A DNA stretch of 64,000 nucleotides from Cepaea nemoralis (GCA_014155875.1 JACEFZ010021707.1:1-64000); one strand, 5' to 3'. Positions 37,763 to 49,137 are shown, numbered from the stretch's first letter. Made by a program: numbers and translations. The notes: generated by a model from the letters alone, not told the origin.

Positions 37763-37780
37763 TGGGGGATCGTCCGGGAT
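37763..37780 (+). promoter_or_regulatory. E4 primer-binding site, tRNA-Pro type
   Basis: TGGGGGATCGTCCGGGAT differs at one position from the classical tRNA-Pro primer-binding site (TGGGGGCTCGTCCGGGAT) known from murine leukaemia virus. It lies four bases after the LTR end. Confidence 0.82.
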
Positions 37781-37910
37781 CTTTTGACAAAGGGATCTCT
37801 CGACAACGGGATCTTTTGACAACGGGATCTCTCGACAACGGGATTTCTAGACAACGGGATCTTTAGACACGGGATTTCTCGACACGGGATCTTTCGATAC
37901 GGGACGGTGA
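37781..37910 (+). repeat. E4 leader minisatellite
   Basis: About eight units of 16-18 bp of the form CTCTCGACAACGGGAT / CTTTTGACAACGGGAT immediately follow the primer-binding site, and each carries its CGGGAT end. The repeat looks seeded from the site itself. Confidence 0.85.
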
Positions 37911-38152
37911 TATCATATTAGTGAGGATCCAGCTAGGGTGAATGTGGATAGGAGTTAAGACACATATCTTGCCTGTTCACACTTCACACGTCTACTTAGG
38001 TCTGTGGTCCTAATTCTACTCTTGTCACTGAGTGATTGTTTTGTGTTGTGCTGTGTGGTGTTAAATATATAGATACATTTTAATTAGTAAATATCTATAT
38101 ATTTGTTTTGGAGAAAATTTACACTCAACCTGCTGACTTACCTCTCTGAAAT

Positions 38153-39257
38153 ATGGCCACTCCTAAACTAGATATGGCAGAACTAAGGGCAAGGGGGGAA
38201 GAAATGGGCTTGTCGGGTTCTGCACTAACAGATTACATACAGGAGGTGGAGAGGGATTTTCGTCAAGCAGAAAGGGAAGATCGGAAGGCTGAGATGGAAT
38301 TAAGAAAGATGGAGTTAGAGACTAAGAGAATAGAAGCTGAGCAAGCCACTAAAAAGGTTAGAACTTGAAGCTGAGCAAGCCACTAAAAGGTTAGAACTGG
38401 AAGCTGAGCAAGCTGCTAAGAAACTTGAAGCTGAGCAAGCTGCTAAGAAACTTGAAGCTGAGCAAGCTGCTAAGAATCTTGAAGCTGAGCAAGCTGCTAA
38501 GAGATTGGAAGCTGAACAAGAAGCTCAGAAAAGGGAGCACGAGTACCGAATGCGGGAACTCGAGCTTAAGAGGCAATCTAGTGGGGAAACTGAGGGAGCA
38601 GTGGGAGGTTCCTCTCTCCCTGGCTCAACCCCAGTAGGTGGACATAGTTACCATGCTATGAAGTTCCCTTTAGCGATCTACGAAGAAGACAAAGAGAAGA
38701 TCGACCAGTACTTACAACGCTTCGAGGCCATGTCTGTTGCTATGGGTCTGGATCGTGACAAATGGTGTCTTAAGTTGTCCCAGGGATTACGCGGGACAGG
38801 TTACGAGGTTTATTCTCGCCTGCCGCCAGGACACGAGAACAATTACGACGAATTGAAAACGGCTCTGCTGAAACGTTTCGAAGTTACGTCACATACCTAC
38901 CGGAAAAAATTTCGAGCAGCGAAACGAGAACCGGGAGAGTTGTTTGCCGCCTACAGTCTGCGTCTGAAATCCTATCTCCATAAGTGGATGGATTTGGCTG
39001 GGTTCGCGCATGACTATGAGAGTCTGGAAGAGCTCATGGTAGTCGACCAGTTGCGGAAGCAAATGTCGAAACCTCTCAGGACATTCCTGGGAGAACAAGG
39101 GGCGGAACGTATTGACATCGTGACGAAATTGGCAGAACGGTTCGTCGAGGTACATGGCGAGGCGGGGAAAACCTTCCCACAAACACCAAAAGTCAGGAGA
39201 AACAGGACCGGAAGAAATCCAAAAACACAGGAACCAAGAAAGGGGAACCTTATGTAA
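38153..39257 (+). pseudogene. E4 gag: coiled coil and capsid
   Basis: ATG at 38,153 opens MATPKLDMAELRARGEEMGL. A long charged coil follows, largely made of 27-bp repeats encoding LEAEQAAKK (about six copies, 38,365-38,530). One extra A in an A-run near 38,353 shifts the frame inside this repeat. The capsid-like region runs from MKFPLAIYEEDKEKIDQYLQ to about residue 230 of the second frame (KLSQGLRGTGYEVYSRLPPG, LLKRFEVTSHTYRKKF), closely parallel to E1. A further shift near 39,185 leads into the knuckle region. Confidence 0.82.
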
Positions 39258-40046
39258 AAACTTCAGAGGAGAGTTTGGAGAAGACGAAGGAGGGAAGCAA
39301 GAGCACCTCGAGCTCTACACCAAAACGACCGTGGTCGGAGAAGTGGTGTTCGATTTGTAAGTCACCCTCTCACAATACGAGGGAATGCAAATCGAAGGCT
39401 AAGAACCCTCACTTCGCGGCATGTCAAGTGACTTCCAAGGAGGTTGTCACTGAAAATGCCATGGTCGACAAGGAAGCTCGTCACCAGGAGAGCTCACTAA
39501 AGTTCGGCACGAGAAAATCTAGGACAGGGAAATGGTGCAAACACTGCAGGTCGAACACGCATAATGCTATTGACTGCAGGGTTAAGTCAGGAGACTCTCA
39601 TTTCGTCGTGTGCCCAGGGAAACCTAAGGTGGAGACCACCGAACAGGTCGAGGCCGAGGAAGAGACTCCAGACCAGGATAAACCACCTGTAGTGGAATTG
39701 ATAGAGGTTAACGGCCGACAAGTTGAGTGTCTATACGACACTGGACTGGACGGGGAGGCCGTGATTTCTGCTGGATCTGGTACACCCAGAACAATTCACA
39801 GGTGAGACCATGAAGATACAGCCTGCACAGAAGAGTGCTGCAGCCATGAAGTTGCCAATTGCCAAAGTGGAGATTCGGTCAAGATATGTCACCGGCACAA
39901 TCAAGGCCGCTGTATTGACCGATCCCATTTTCCCGTCATTCTCGGTTGCCGGTATGTCTTTCTGGGAATGCCCAGGGAGCCAATCCATATGGGAGCAATT
40001 CAGACTCGCTCTCAGACGAGAATGGATCAGGCAGAAGCAATTGTGA
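39258..40046 (+). pseudogene. E4 gag zinc knuckles and protease
   Basis: The frame to 39,805 has two CX2CX4HX4C knuckles (CSICKSPSHNTREC and CKHCRSNTHNAIDC), which bind the RNA genome. A retropepsin start follows (VNGRQVECLYDTGLD), with D-T-G as the active site but Leu where Ala or Ser is usual. A frameshift near 39,775 moves to the frame 39,810-40,046 with the flap-to-end portion (VTGTIKAAVLTDPI). E1 has only one recognisable knuckle at this place. Confidence 0.8.
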
Positions 40047-41365
40047 CTAACCCACTGCCGGGGGAGTTGCGAACTGCCCAGAGGGAGGATGCAACCTTAC
40101 GTCCTTGCTACAAGAAGCTGCAGAGAAGTGCTGATCCACCAAAACGGGGGCAGTACTACATGAAGAATAGGATCCTCTACAGGAGAGCCGGAAGGGGAGA
40201 CAACCTACACGGTCAGTTGGTGGTCCCGAAGGCTCACCGTTCCCAAATTCTTCATATGGGGCATACCATCTCCTTTAGTGGACATATGGGTATTGCCGCC
40301 ACCATGCAGCGAATTTCCTGCCATTACTATTGGCCGGGAATGACCGGTGATGTGCGTCGGTATGTGAAGTCATGCCCTGAGTGCCAGAGGGTGGCACCGA
40401 AACACTGGACAGCGCCGGTGGTCTTGGGTGAAATGCCCATTATGAACTCTCCTTTCGAGAGGGTAGCCATCGATATCGTGGGTCCACTTCCTAGGACTAG
40501 GAAGAGGAACATGTACATACTCACAATGGTGGATTGCTGTACAATGTGGGGTGAAGCCATACCATTGACCACAATTGACTCGAAACGAGTGGCGGACGCA
40601 CTGATGGAGGCCTTTACTAGATTAGGCTTCCCTGATCAAATTCTGACGGACAATGGGTCCCAGTTTTGTGGGAAATTAATGGAGGAGGTATTTAGGGTGT
40701 TCCACTCTAACCATATACATACCAGCCCTTACCACCCTCAAGCCAATGGACAAGTAGAGCGTTTCAACGGCACGTTGATGACAATGCTCCGGAAACTGGC
40801 ACATGAAAAACCTGATAGGTGGGATGAATATATCCCAGCAGCACTTTTTGCCTATCGGGAAGTACCTCATGGCTCAACAGGACTACCACCCGCTACTTTG
40901 CTGTTTGGTCGTCCAATCAAGGGACCGTTGGAAGCCATGTTGAGGAGTTGGACTGAGGAGGGGACGTCAGAAGAAGTGATCTCCTCTTATAAATACGTGG
41001 ATGAATTGAAAGAAAAACTTCACAAGGGATGGACTCTGGCGACTCAAAACTTGAAAAAGGCCAGAAAAAGATATGCGGCTTACTACAACCGTAGGTCTAA
41101 AGATAGATCTCTAGAGGTGGGAGACAAAGTCTTGTTGCTTCTCCCAGCGGGAACTAACAAACTGGAGATAGGTTGGCAAGGACCATTTCCCGTGGACAGG
41201 GTGATATCCAGAACCAACTATCAGATCCGGATCCGGGGAAAGTCAAAGATTTTCCATATCAATCTCTTGCAGAAGTACGAGGAGAGACCCGGAGACAAGG
41301 CAGCCCACCTCATGGCAATGGCTGTCGCAGTGGAGATGGAAACGGGAACCGACGAGGGCAGGTAA
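39968..41365 (+). CDS. E4 integrase
   Basis: An uninterrupted 465-residue frame. The zinc-binding HHCC motif has H96/H99/H106 and C136/C139. The catalytic triad is D169 (AIDIVGPLP), D228 (LTDNGSQF) and E264 (VERFNGTL), giving the D,D-35-E spacing of retroviral-type integrases. The C-terminus carries a GPF module (IGWQGPFP). The start codon is probably internal to the polyprotein; it overlaps the protease frame by 79 bp. The protein inserts the cDNA into host DNA. It lies before RT, unlike standard Ty3/Gypsy. The next frame begins 33 bp downstream. Confidence 0.88.
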   Translation: MPREPIHMGAIQTRSQTRMDQAEAIVTNPLPGELRTAQREDATLRPCYKKLQRSADPPKRGQYYMKNRILYRRAGRGDNLHGQLVVPKAHRSQILHMGHTISFSGHMGIAATMQRISCHYYWPGMTGDVRRYVKSCPECQRVAPKHWTAPVVLGEMPIMNSPFERVAIDIVGPLPRTRKRNMYILTMVDCCTMWGEAIPLTTIDSKRVADALMEAFTRLGFPDQILTDNGSQFCGKLMEEVFRVFHSNHIHTSPYHPQANGQVERFNGTLMTMLRKLAHEKPDRWDEYIPAALFAYREVPHGSTGLPPATLLFGRPIKGPLEAMLRSWTEEGTSEEVISSYKYVDELKEKLHKGWTLATQNLKKARKRYAAYYNRRSKDRSLEVGDKVLLLLPAGTNKLEIGWQGPFPVDRVISRTNYQIRIRGKSKIFHINLLQKYEERPGDKAAHLMAMAVAVEMETGTDEGR

Positions 41366-41398
41366 TATCCCCTGGTACACCATGAAAACTACAGGGAT

Positions 41399-42823
41399 GT
41401 GCAGGTGAACCCTGATCTGACCTACCAGGAGAGGGAAAAGATTACCCAGGTTCTCGAGTCTCATAAGCAGATACTGACTGATAAACCAGAACGAACGAGG
41501 TTGGTTGAGTTCGAGATGACCTTGGCCACACAGGAGCCTGTTTGCCAAAAGGTTTACCCAGTGCCATTCTCTAAAGAAAAGGCCCTGGAGGAGGAAATAC
41601 AGAAACTGCTGAAGGATGACGTGATTGTGCCATCCACATCCCCATACAATGCGGGGGTGGTTTTGTTACGCAAACCAAGTGGAGAACACCGGTTGTGTAT
41701 AGACTATCGACTCTTGAACAGTCATACTCAATTCCAGGTGGAATCTTTGCCGAATCCAACTCAGTTATTCGCTAGGCTCCATAAGGCTAGGTACTTCTCA
41801 AAGGTGGATCTGAGTCGGGGGTATTACCAGATTCCGGTCAAAACAGAGGTTCGACCCCTTTTGGCTTTCAGTACACCCAGTGGACACTACGAATTCAAGG
41901 TCATGCCCTTTGGACTCAGCAATGCACCTAGTGTGTTTACTCGCATGATGAGGACCTTATTAGATCCCTTACAGGATCCGTCCATTATATCATTCATGGA
42001 TGATATCCTGATTTCCAGTGACAGCTAGGATGACCATTTGCAATCCTTGGAGAGAGTTTTTGATAGGCTCAGGGAAGCAGGGCTTACAGCTCGCCCAACC
42101 AAGTGCATGATTGGTTACCAGACTCTGGAATGTCTGGGTCACACCATCACTCCAGGAGAAATTGTTCCAGAGGAAAAGAACCTAGAAAAGATCAGACGTT
42201 CTCCTAGGCCGAAAACAAAGAAGGATGTGCGATCCTTTCTCTCTTTGTGTGGGTTCTACCAAAAATTTATCCCGCATTTCACTGAACTGGGAGCTCCATT
42301 AACGGAAACCTTGAAAAGGGGATCCCCGGATCAAATCGTTTGGACACCGGAGTGCGAGAGTGCCTACAGTCAGTTGAAGGAGGCCTTGGTCAGCAAACAT
42401 GTTTTACAGCTTCACGACCTTTCCAAGCCATTTGTGTTGATAACGGATGCGAGTGGGATTGGAATTGGGGCAGCCCTGTTACAGGAAGGGAAAGACGATG
42501 CTTCGGTTTTGAAACCAGTGGCATACGCAAGCAAGAAACTTCTCCAGGCTGAAAGGAATTATTCGACCGTCGAGTGAGAGTGTTTATCTCTTGTATGGGC
42601 CGTACAAAAATTCCAGCCCTATTTGTATTGAGTTCAGTTTCGGGTCCAGTCGGATCATCAGCCCTTGATGTTCCTGGCTACTTCTCAGAAGCTCAACACC
42701 CGTTTGATGCGGTGGTCGTTGCTGCTTCAGCCCTACCATTTCACGGTGGAGTATATACCTGGGAGGGAAAATGGTGGAGCTGATTTCCTGTCTAGACACC
42801 CAGCTCCTGAAGAAGAGGAATAA
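41399..42823 (+). pseudogene. E4 reverse transcriptase and RNase H
   Basis: RT motifs in order: LLRKPSGEHRLCIDYRLLN, YFSKVDLSRGYYQIPV, FGLSNAPSVFTRMM and FMDDIL (F-M-D-D). A TAG at 42,026 follows, with the frame continuing on the other side. The RNase H has LITDASGIGIGAALL (Asp), ERNYSTVE followed by an in-frame TGA at 42,575, VQSDHQPL, and ends DFLSRH, stop at 42,823. RNase H is the last domain before the purine tract. Two or three nonsense codons make this copy inactive. Confidence 0.85.
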
Positions 42824-42871
42824 ATCATCTGGATCGAAATTCCAGTGGAAAAGAGTGATACGGACTACTCT

Positions 42872-42980
42872 CTTAAGAGGGGCATATGTCACGGGACTAC
42901 TGGAGTTAACGATCAGATGATAGATTTACAGAGACAGCTGCAACATTTTGTTGATTGGGGGGGGGGGGGGGGGGGGGGGG
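42872..42980 (+). repeat. E4 purine tract and truncated 3' LTR
   Basis: AAGAGGGG (42,875-42,882) followed by CATA and TGTCACGGG is the expected polypurine tract and LTR start. Only 94 bases of LTR are present, ending in a 24-G run (42,957-42,980). Confidence 0.78.
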
Positions 42981-43751
42981 TGGCTAAGTCGGGGAAAAGT
43001 TCTCAGTAGATTTTTCCAGCTGATCGAGGAAATCTGTCAATTCATGGACAGTAAAGGAAAAGATTCCATAGTTTTTCGTGATAAAAAGTGGAAATGTGAG
43101 TTGGCGTTTCTGTCTGATATAACCACTCGTCTCAACGACTTGAATCTGCAGCTCTAGGGAAGGGATCACATTATCACTGATATGCATGATGCAGTGAAGG
43201 CATTTCAAGTAAAGCTGCGCTTATGGGATGCACCAATGCAACCTGTCTCACTTTTCTTGTTGCCAGGCAATGTTAAACCAAGTCAAAGCTATGGTGTTTC
43301 CCAATGCAGACTTTGCTGGAAAACTTAGCTTACTTCGCGCCAAGTTTGAAGCACAGAAAACTAATTTCGAGCTGTTTCGTGATACATTTGCCATAAATGT
43401 GGAAACGACAATTGTAAATTTGCAGATGGAGTTAATAGAGCTGCAGTGTAATGAGACACTAACGGCAAAGTACGACACTGTGGGGCCTGCACAGTTCACT
43501 CGTTAAATTCCTGAAGAGATGCCCCGGCTTCGTCTACATGCGGCTCGAACCTTGCATGTTGGTAGCACATATGTCTGTGGGCAGCTGCTTTATGTGATGA
43601 AGATTAACAAAACATCACACAGGAGTCGTCTCACTGATGAACTCCTGCAGTCCATCATGAGAATCTCGATGACACAAAACATTACTTCCAACATAAACGT
43701 ACTTGTAGCCAAGAAAAGATGCCAAACATCGTGCTCTGACACATTGACATG
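42981..43751 (+). pseudogene. hAT-2 transposase, 3' half
   Basis: It resumes at WLSRGKVLSRFFQLIEEICQ and passes through FQVKLRLWDAPMQ, NLSHFSCCQAMLNQV and ETTIVNLQMELIELQCN. It ends with the dimerisation segment (MKINKTSHRSRLTDELLQS, NINVLVAKKRCQ), stop at 43,750. About 130 residues that should lie between FDNV (35,906) and RWLSRG are missing. Frameshifts lie near 43,158 and 43,510. The region from 43,325 on is duplicated at 46,400. Confidence 0.8.
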
Positions 43752-44059
43752 AGAGTTAAAATGTGTATACCAATGATGTTTTATTATTAAAACTTTTTTT
43801 CTGTTTTAATTTTATTAATGTTTAAAAAAGGTGTAATTTTCGGCTTATTGAATGTTTATCCTGTCTGGCTGACAACCTTACATGTGATTTGAGTTTTGGC
43901 CCGCCGAGCAACTATAGGTCAGTCAAAAGCTGTATTTAAAAGTATCTAATGAAATAAGTCACTAACATTGAATGTTATAGATCATTGGCACCTTTCCGTC
44001 TTGACAGCCGATAGTTTGTTACATCGTGCTTCAAAAAGGCATAATAACTACAACCCATG

Positions 44060-44796
44060 GCGATAGCCAATGTGACTGATTAGGCCAATTCGCGCTGTAA
44101 ATGTTAGTCCACAATGGATGCATGTGAATACGTGGGCATTTTCACCATCACGACCAATCTTACGTCTCGGGCTCTCAGTGTGTGCTCTATCTGCAATCAT
44201 TTTCTCCTTTGTCTTTATTCCATTTCTGATAGTTGCCCTCCATGCAACACGTTCGGGGGTGACTTACTCCCAGTGTGCGTTATCAATGCCTGTATTAATC
44301 ATGTCCCGCTTACACACATCTGTGTACCGTAGCAAAAGCCGACCCTGAGATCTCCTACCCATCTGTAATTCACACAAAAAAGATGTCCTTTGGTATCTAT
44401 CATCATCCATCCTCTTAATGTGTCCTATTCATCTAAGTCTACGAAGACTGAGCATGGAACAAACCGTCACACAACCTGGTATTCGTGATTTTGTCTTACC
44501 ACTTAATACCACGTATTCTTCGCAGACACCGCATATGAAAGCTGTTTAGACCTTTCTCTTAGTGTGAGAGGGTTTACCAGGCTTCACTGCCATAAAAAGA
44601 AGAGTACCAAGGACACAGGCTTGATAGACAAGGACTTTTCTTTTGGCAGTAAGCTTCCAGTTTTCCCATACTCTTTTTCTTAACATGTTCATTGTTGTTG
44701 CTGCCTTACCAATCCTGATGTTGATTTCCTGATCTAGGGATAATTTGCTATTTACCTCTTATCCTAAAAATGTAAAATGGTTCACTATCTCCAGTT
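44060..44796 (-). pseudogene. L-ZF LINE 3' part in copy A
   Basis: On the minus strand: SLDQEINIRIGKAATTMNML, YQACVLGTL, FHMRCLRRILGIK and, at the end, a C2H2-like motif with HCGLTFTARIGLISH. This is the C-terminus of a LINE type that carries a zinc finger after RT. Several stops. It abuts the L-GATG fragment head to head at 44,797. Confidence 0.7.
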
Positions 44797-45903
44797 CTAT
44801 AGAAGTAAACAAAGATCTACACCTCTGCTTTATTGACTATACAAAAGTTTTCGATAAAGTGAGACATGTCAACATGATAAGGATGCTTGAAGATCTACAA
44901 ATTGATGGAAAAGACCTTAGACGTGTAAAAAAACATATATTGGAAACAACAAGCTGCCATAAGATTTGATAATGAAGTAGGTCAATATCAGCCTATTAAG
45001 AGAGGTGTGAGACAGGGATGTGTAATGTCTCCAGATCTTTTTTCCCTATACAGTGAAAATATTTTCAGAAATATAGAAGATATGGAAGGAATCAACATTG
45101 AGGGGCGAAACATCAATAACATTAGATATGCAAATGATACAGTCTTGATTGCAGACAAAGAACAGGACCTGCAAAATTTAGTAGATGCGGTTGTTGCACA
45201 CAGTGAACAACTAGGATTAGAATTGAATTGTAAGAAGACAGATTATGGTCGTCACTAGGAAGGAAGAAATATCACAATGTAATATACAAGTAAATGGGCA
45301 TATTCTTAAACAAGTGAATCGGTACAGCTATCTCGGAGCAGTCATAACATCTGATGGGAGATGCCTTAAAGAGATTAGAACAAGAATTGCCATGGCGAAG
45401 GTAGCCTTTTGCAAGATGAAAAACATACTGACCAATAAAAAGATATCAATTGAAACGAGAAAAATAGTGCTGAAGGGCTACATAGAACCTGTACGTTTAA
45501 ATGGATGTGAAGCGTGGACGATAAGCAGACAAGTTGAAAAGCATCTGATGGCTGTGGAAATGTGGTTTCTGAGGAAAATACAAAGAATACCATCGACATA
45601 CAGAAAAATCAATAAACAAGTCCTACAAGAAACAAATGAAGATCGTAAACTGATTAGAGACATTAGACGTAGACAGTCAAAATTTTTTGGGCATGTTATG
45701 AGAAGAAATGAATTGGAGAACTTGGTGACAACTGGCAAGATCGAAAGGAGGAGACCAAAGGGAAGACCAAGAATTAAATACCTGGATTTCTTGGCCACGT
45801 GGCATGGTCAAGACAGAAATACGGAACAGATCCACGACTCTGGTGATCGAGTGAGATGGCAAAACATGACCGCCCACGCTTATCGGCCTGGCACATGATG
45901 GAT
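44797..45903 (+). pseudogene. L-GATG LINE 3' part in copy A
   Basis: It reads EVNKDLHLCFIDYTKVFDKV, MRQGCVMSPDLFSLYSE, RYANDTVLIAD (catalytic Y-A-N-D, second-position change from YADD) and HDSGDRVRWQNMTAHAY. Stop at 45,896, followed by GATGGATGG. Frameshifts lie near 44,930 and 45,240. Confidence 0.8.
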
Positions 45904-46399
45904 GGATCTCCAGTTCAACGTCGTCAATAACGATTGATGGTACTCCATGTACACCTTGTGACAATGTGCTAGAGATACTGAAACGTTATATAGAACCCTT
46001 TTTCCCCTTCATCACGACGGTGAATCTTGGAACGTGAATGGACTAAAAGGGAAACTTTGGAAGCAACAGAGACATTATTCCTGAGACGAATGTTGCAAAT
46101 AATTTGAACTGCCAGTGTAACTCTGTCTGAGAGAGGCTAATGAAAGTAGAATATTTTATACAACTTTCAGAATGAGACAAACAGCATTCTTTTGTCATAT
46201 AACGAGAATAGAGTCATGGGAAACATCGCAACGGCTGGTGAAATCAGTGAGAGAAGAGGCAGACCGAGAGAAATTATACTGGAAGGACTGAAATGGTGGT
46301 ATGAAGTTGTATGAATATTATCAGCAGAGTTATTCCAGAACACCAAGGACCGAAATTTGCAGAAAGACATGAACGCTTACACAGTTGGGGGACACGTGA
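45904..46399 (+). pseudogene. L-GAT LINE 3' end in copy A
   Basis: LEATETLFLRRMLQII, GNIATAGEISERRGRPREII and LQKDMNAYTVGG are the C-terminal phrases of another LINE. The tail is cut just where duplication copy B begins; copy B keeps a long (GAT)n tail. Confidence 0.68.
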
Positions 46400-47003
46400 T
46401 TAGCTTACTTCGCGCCAAGTTTGAAGCACAGAAAACTAATTTCGAGCTGTTTCGTGATACATTTGCCATAAATGTGGAACGACAATTGTAAATTTGCAGA
46501 TGGAGTTAATAGAGCTGCAGTGTAATGAGACACTAACGGCAAAGTACGACACTGTGGGGCCTGCACAGTTCACTCGTTAAATTCCTGAAGAGATGCCCCG
46601 GCTTCGTCTACATGCGGCTCGAACCTTGCATGTTGGTAGCACATATGTCTGTGGGCAGCTGCTTTATGTGATGAAGATTAAAAAAACATCACACAGGAGT
46701 CGTCTCACTGATGAACTCCTACAGTCCATCATGAGAATCTCAATGACACAAAACATTACTCCCAACATAAACGAACTTGTAGCCAAGAAAATATGCCAAA
46801 CATCGTGCTCTGACAAATTGACATGAGAGTGAAAATGTGTATACCAATTATGTTTTATTATTGAAATTTTATTTTCTGTTTTAATGTATATTAATGTTTA
46901 AAAAAGGTGTAAGTTTCGGCTTATTGAATGTTTATCCTGTCTGGCCCGCAACCTTACATGTGATTTGAGTTTTGGCCAGCCGAGCAATTGAGTTTGACAC
47001 CCT
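46400..47003 (+). pseudogene. Orphan hAT-2 transposase C-terminus with terminal inverted repeat
   Basis: Duplicate of 43,325-43,930 with the same dimerisation segment (stop at 46,826). The element ends ...TTGAGTTTGACACCCTG at 47,003, the reverse complement of a hAT-like CAGGGTGTCAAACTC terminus. This fixes the right end of hAT-2. Confidence 0.75.
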
Positions 47004-47269
47004 GGTCTAGAAGATAACACCAGAATGTGATATAACATTAGAAGGGAAAATACTTAATAAATTGAGACATGTACATATCTAGGATCAATCATAACAATAG
47101 GTGGAAAATGTACAACAGAGATTAAGAGCAGAATAGGTCAGGTAAAAGCTGTATTTAAAAGTATCTAATGAAATAAGTCACTAAAATTGAATGTTATAGA
47201 TCATTGGCACCTTTCCGTCTTGGCAGCCGATAGTTTGTTACATTGTGCATCAAAATGGCATAATAACTA

Positions 47270-48020
47270 CAACCCATGGCGGTAGCGAATGTGACTGATC
47301 AGGCCAATTCGCGCTGTAAATGTTAGTCCACAATGGATGCACGTGAATACGTGGGCATTTTCACCATCACACAATCTTACGTCTCGCGCTCTCAGTGTGT
47401 GACCTATCTGCAATCATTTTCTCCTTTGTCTTTATTCCATTTCTGATAGTTGCCCTCCATGCAACACGTTCGGGGGTGACTTACTCCCAGTGTGCATTAT
47501 CAATGCCTGTATTAATCATGTCCCGCTTTCAGTGTACCGCAGCAAAAGCCGAACCTGAGATCTCCTACCCATCTGTAATTCACAAAAAAGATGTCCTTTG
47601 GTATCTATCATCATCCATCCTCTTAACGTGTCCTACTCATCTAAGTTTACGAAGACTGAGCATGGAACAAACCGTCACACAACCTGATCTTTTCAATACT
47701 TCAGTATTCGTGATTTTGTCTTACCACTTAATACCAAGTATTCTTCGCAGACACCGCATCTGAAAGCTGTTTAAACGTTTCTATTAGTGTGAGTAAGTTG
47801 TCCAGGTTTTACTGCCATAAAGAAGAGTACTAAAGACACAGGCTTGATAGACAAGGACTTTTGTTTTGGCAGTAAGCTTCTAGTTCTCCCATACCCTTTT
47901 TCTTAACTTGTTCATTGTTGTTGCTGCCTTACCAATCCTGATGTTGATTTCCTGATCTGGGGATAATTTGCTTTTTACCTCTGATCCTAAATATGTAAAA
48001 TGGTTCACTATCTCCAGTTC
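47270..48020 (-). pseudogene. L-ZF LINE 3' part in copy B
   Basis: Duplicate of 44,060-44,796 with a few indels and substitutions, including a 20-bp difference near 47,690. Confidence 0.7.
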
Positions 48021-49137
48021 TAAAGAAGTAAACAAAGATCTACACTTCTGATTTATTGACTACACAAAGGCTTTCGATAAAGTGAGACATGTCGACATGA
48101 TAAGGATGCTTGAAGATCTACAAATTGATGGAAACAACCTTAGGCTTGTAAAAAACATATATTGGAAACAACAAGCTGCCATAAGAGTCGATGATGAAGT
48201 AGGTCAATATCAGCCTATTAAGAGAGGTGTGAGGCAGGGATGTGTAATGTCTCCAGATCTTTTTTCCCTGTACAATGAAAGTATTTTCAGAAATATTGAA
48301 GATATGGAAGGAATCAACATTGGGGGACGAAACATCAATAACATTAGATATGCAAATGATACAGTCTTGATTGCAGACAAAGAACAGGACCTGCAAAATT
48401 TAGTAGATGCGGTTGTTGCACACAGTGAACAACTAGGATTAGAATTGAATTGTAAGAAGACACAGATTATGGTCGTCACTAGGAAGGAAGAAATATCACA
48501 ATGTAATATACAAGTAAATGGGCATATTCTTAAACAAGTGAATCGGTACAGCTATCTCGGAGCAGTCATAACATCTGATGGGAGATGCCTTAAAGAGATT
48601 AGAACAAGAATTGCCATGGCGAAGGTAGCCTTTTGCAAGATGAAAAACATACTGACCAATAAAAAGATATCAATTGAAACGAGAAAAATAGTGCTGAAGG
48701 GCTACATAGAACCTGTACGTTTAATGGATGTGAAGCGTGGACGATAAGCAGACAAGCTGGAAAAGCATCTGATGGCTATGGAAATGTGCTTTCTGAGGAA
48801 AATACAAAGAATACCATGGACATACAGAAAAATCAATGAACAAGTCCTACAAGAAACAAATGAAGATCGTAAACTGAATAGAGACATTAGACGTAGGCAG
48901 TCAAAATTTTTTGGCACGTTATGAGAATAAATGAATTGGAGAACTTGGTGACAACTGGCAAGATCGAAGGGAGAAGACCAAAGGGAAGACCAAGAATTAA
49001 ATACCTGGATTGCTTGGCCACGTGGCATGTTAGAGACAGAAATACGGAACTGATTCACGACTCTGGTGATCGAGTGAGATGGCAAAACATGACCGCCCAC
49101 GCTTATCGGCATGGCACATGATGGGTGGATGGATCTC
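48021..49137 (+). pseudogene. L-GATG LINE 3' part in copy B
   Basis: Duplicate of 44,797-45,903. It has an intact 221-codon stretch (48,082-48,747) with GVRQGCVMSPDLFSLYNE and RYANDTVLIAD, the same Y-A-N-D as copy A. A one-base loss near 48,722 and another near 48,915 break the rest. It ends GATGGGTGGATGG. Confidence 0.8.

Larger units (their letters stand above)
35909..42980 (+). mobile_element. E4: Ty3/Gypsy-type element with integrase upstream of RT, inside hAT-2
   Basis: 5' LTR (35,909-37,758), primer-binding site, tandem-repeated leader, gag, protease, integrase, RT, RNase H, purine tract and the first 94 bp of the 3' LTR. The 3' LTR stops in a run of 24 G, and the sequence then jumps straight into the 3' part of the hAT-2 transposase. 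About 130 codons of that gene are missing. The order is the same as E1, but the coding is better preserved: the integrase ORF is intact, and the RT has one stop. Not autonomous as it stands. Confidence 0.87.
43325..46399 (+). repeat. Tandem duplication, copy A
   Basis: The sequence from TTAGCTTACTTCGCGCC (43,325) to the L-GAT LINE end is repeated head to tail from 46,400, with small differences. Copy A lacks about 150 bp present in copy B (46,987-47,135), which include the hAT-2 right terminus. Confidence 0.85.
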
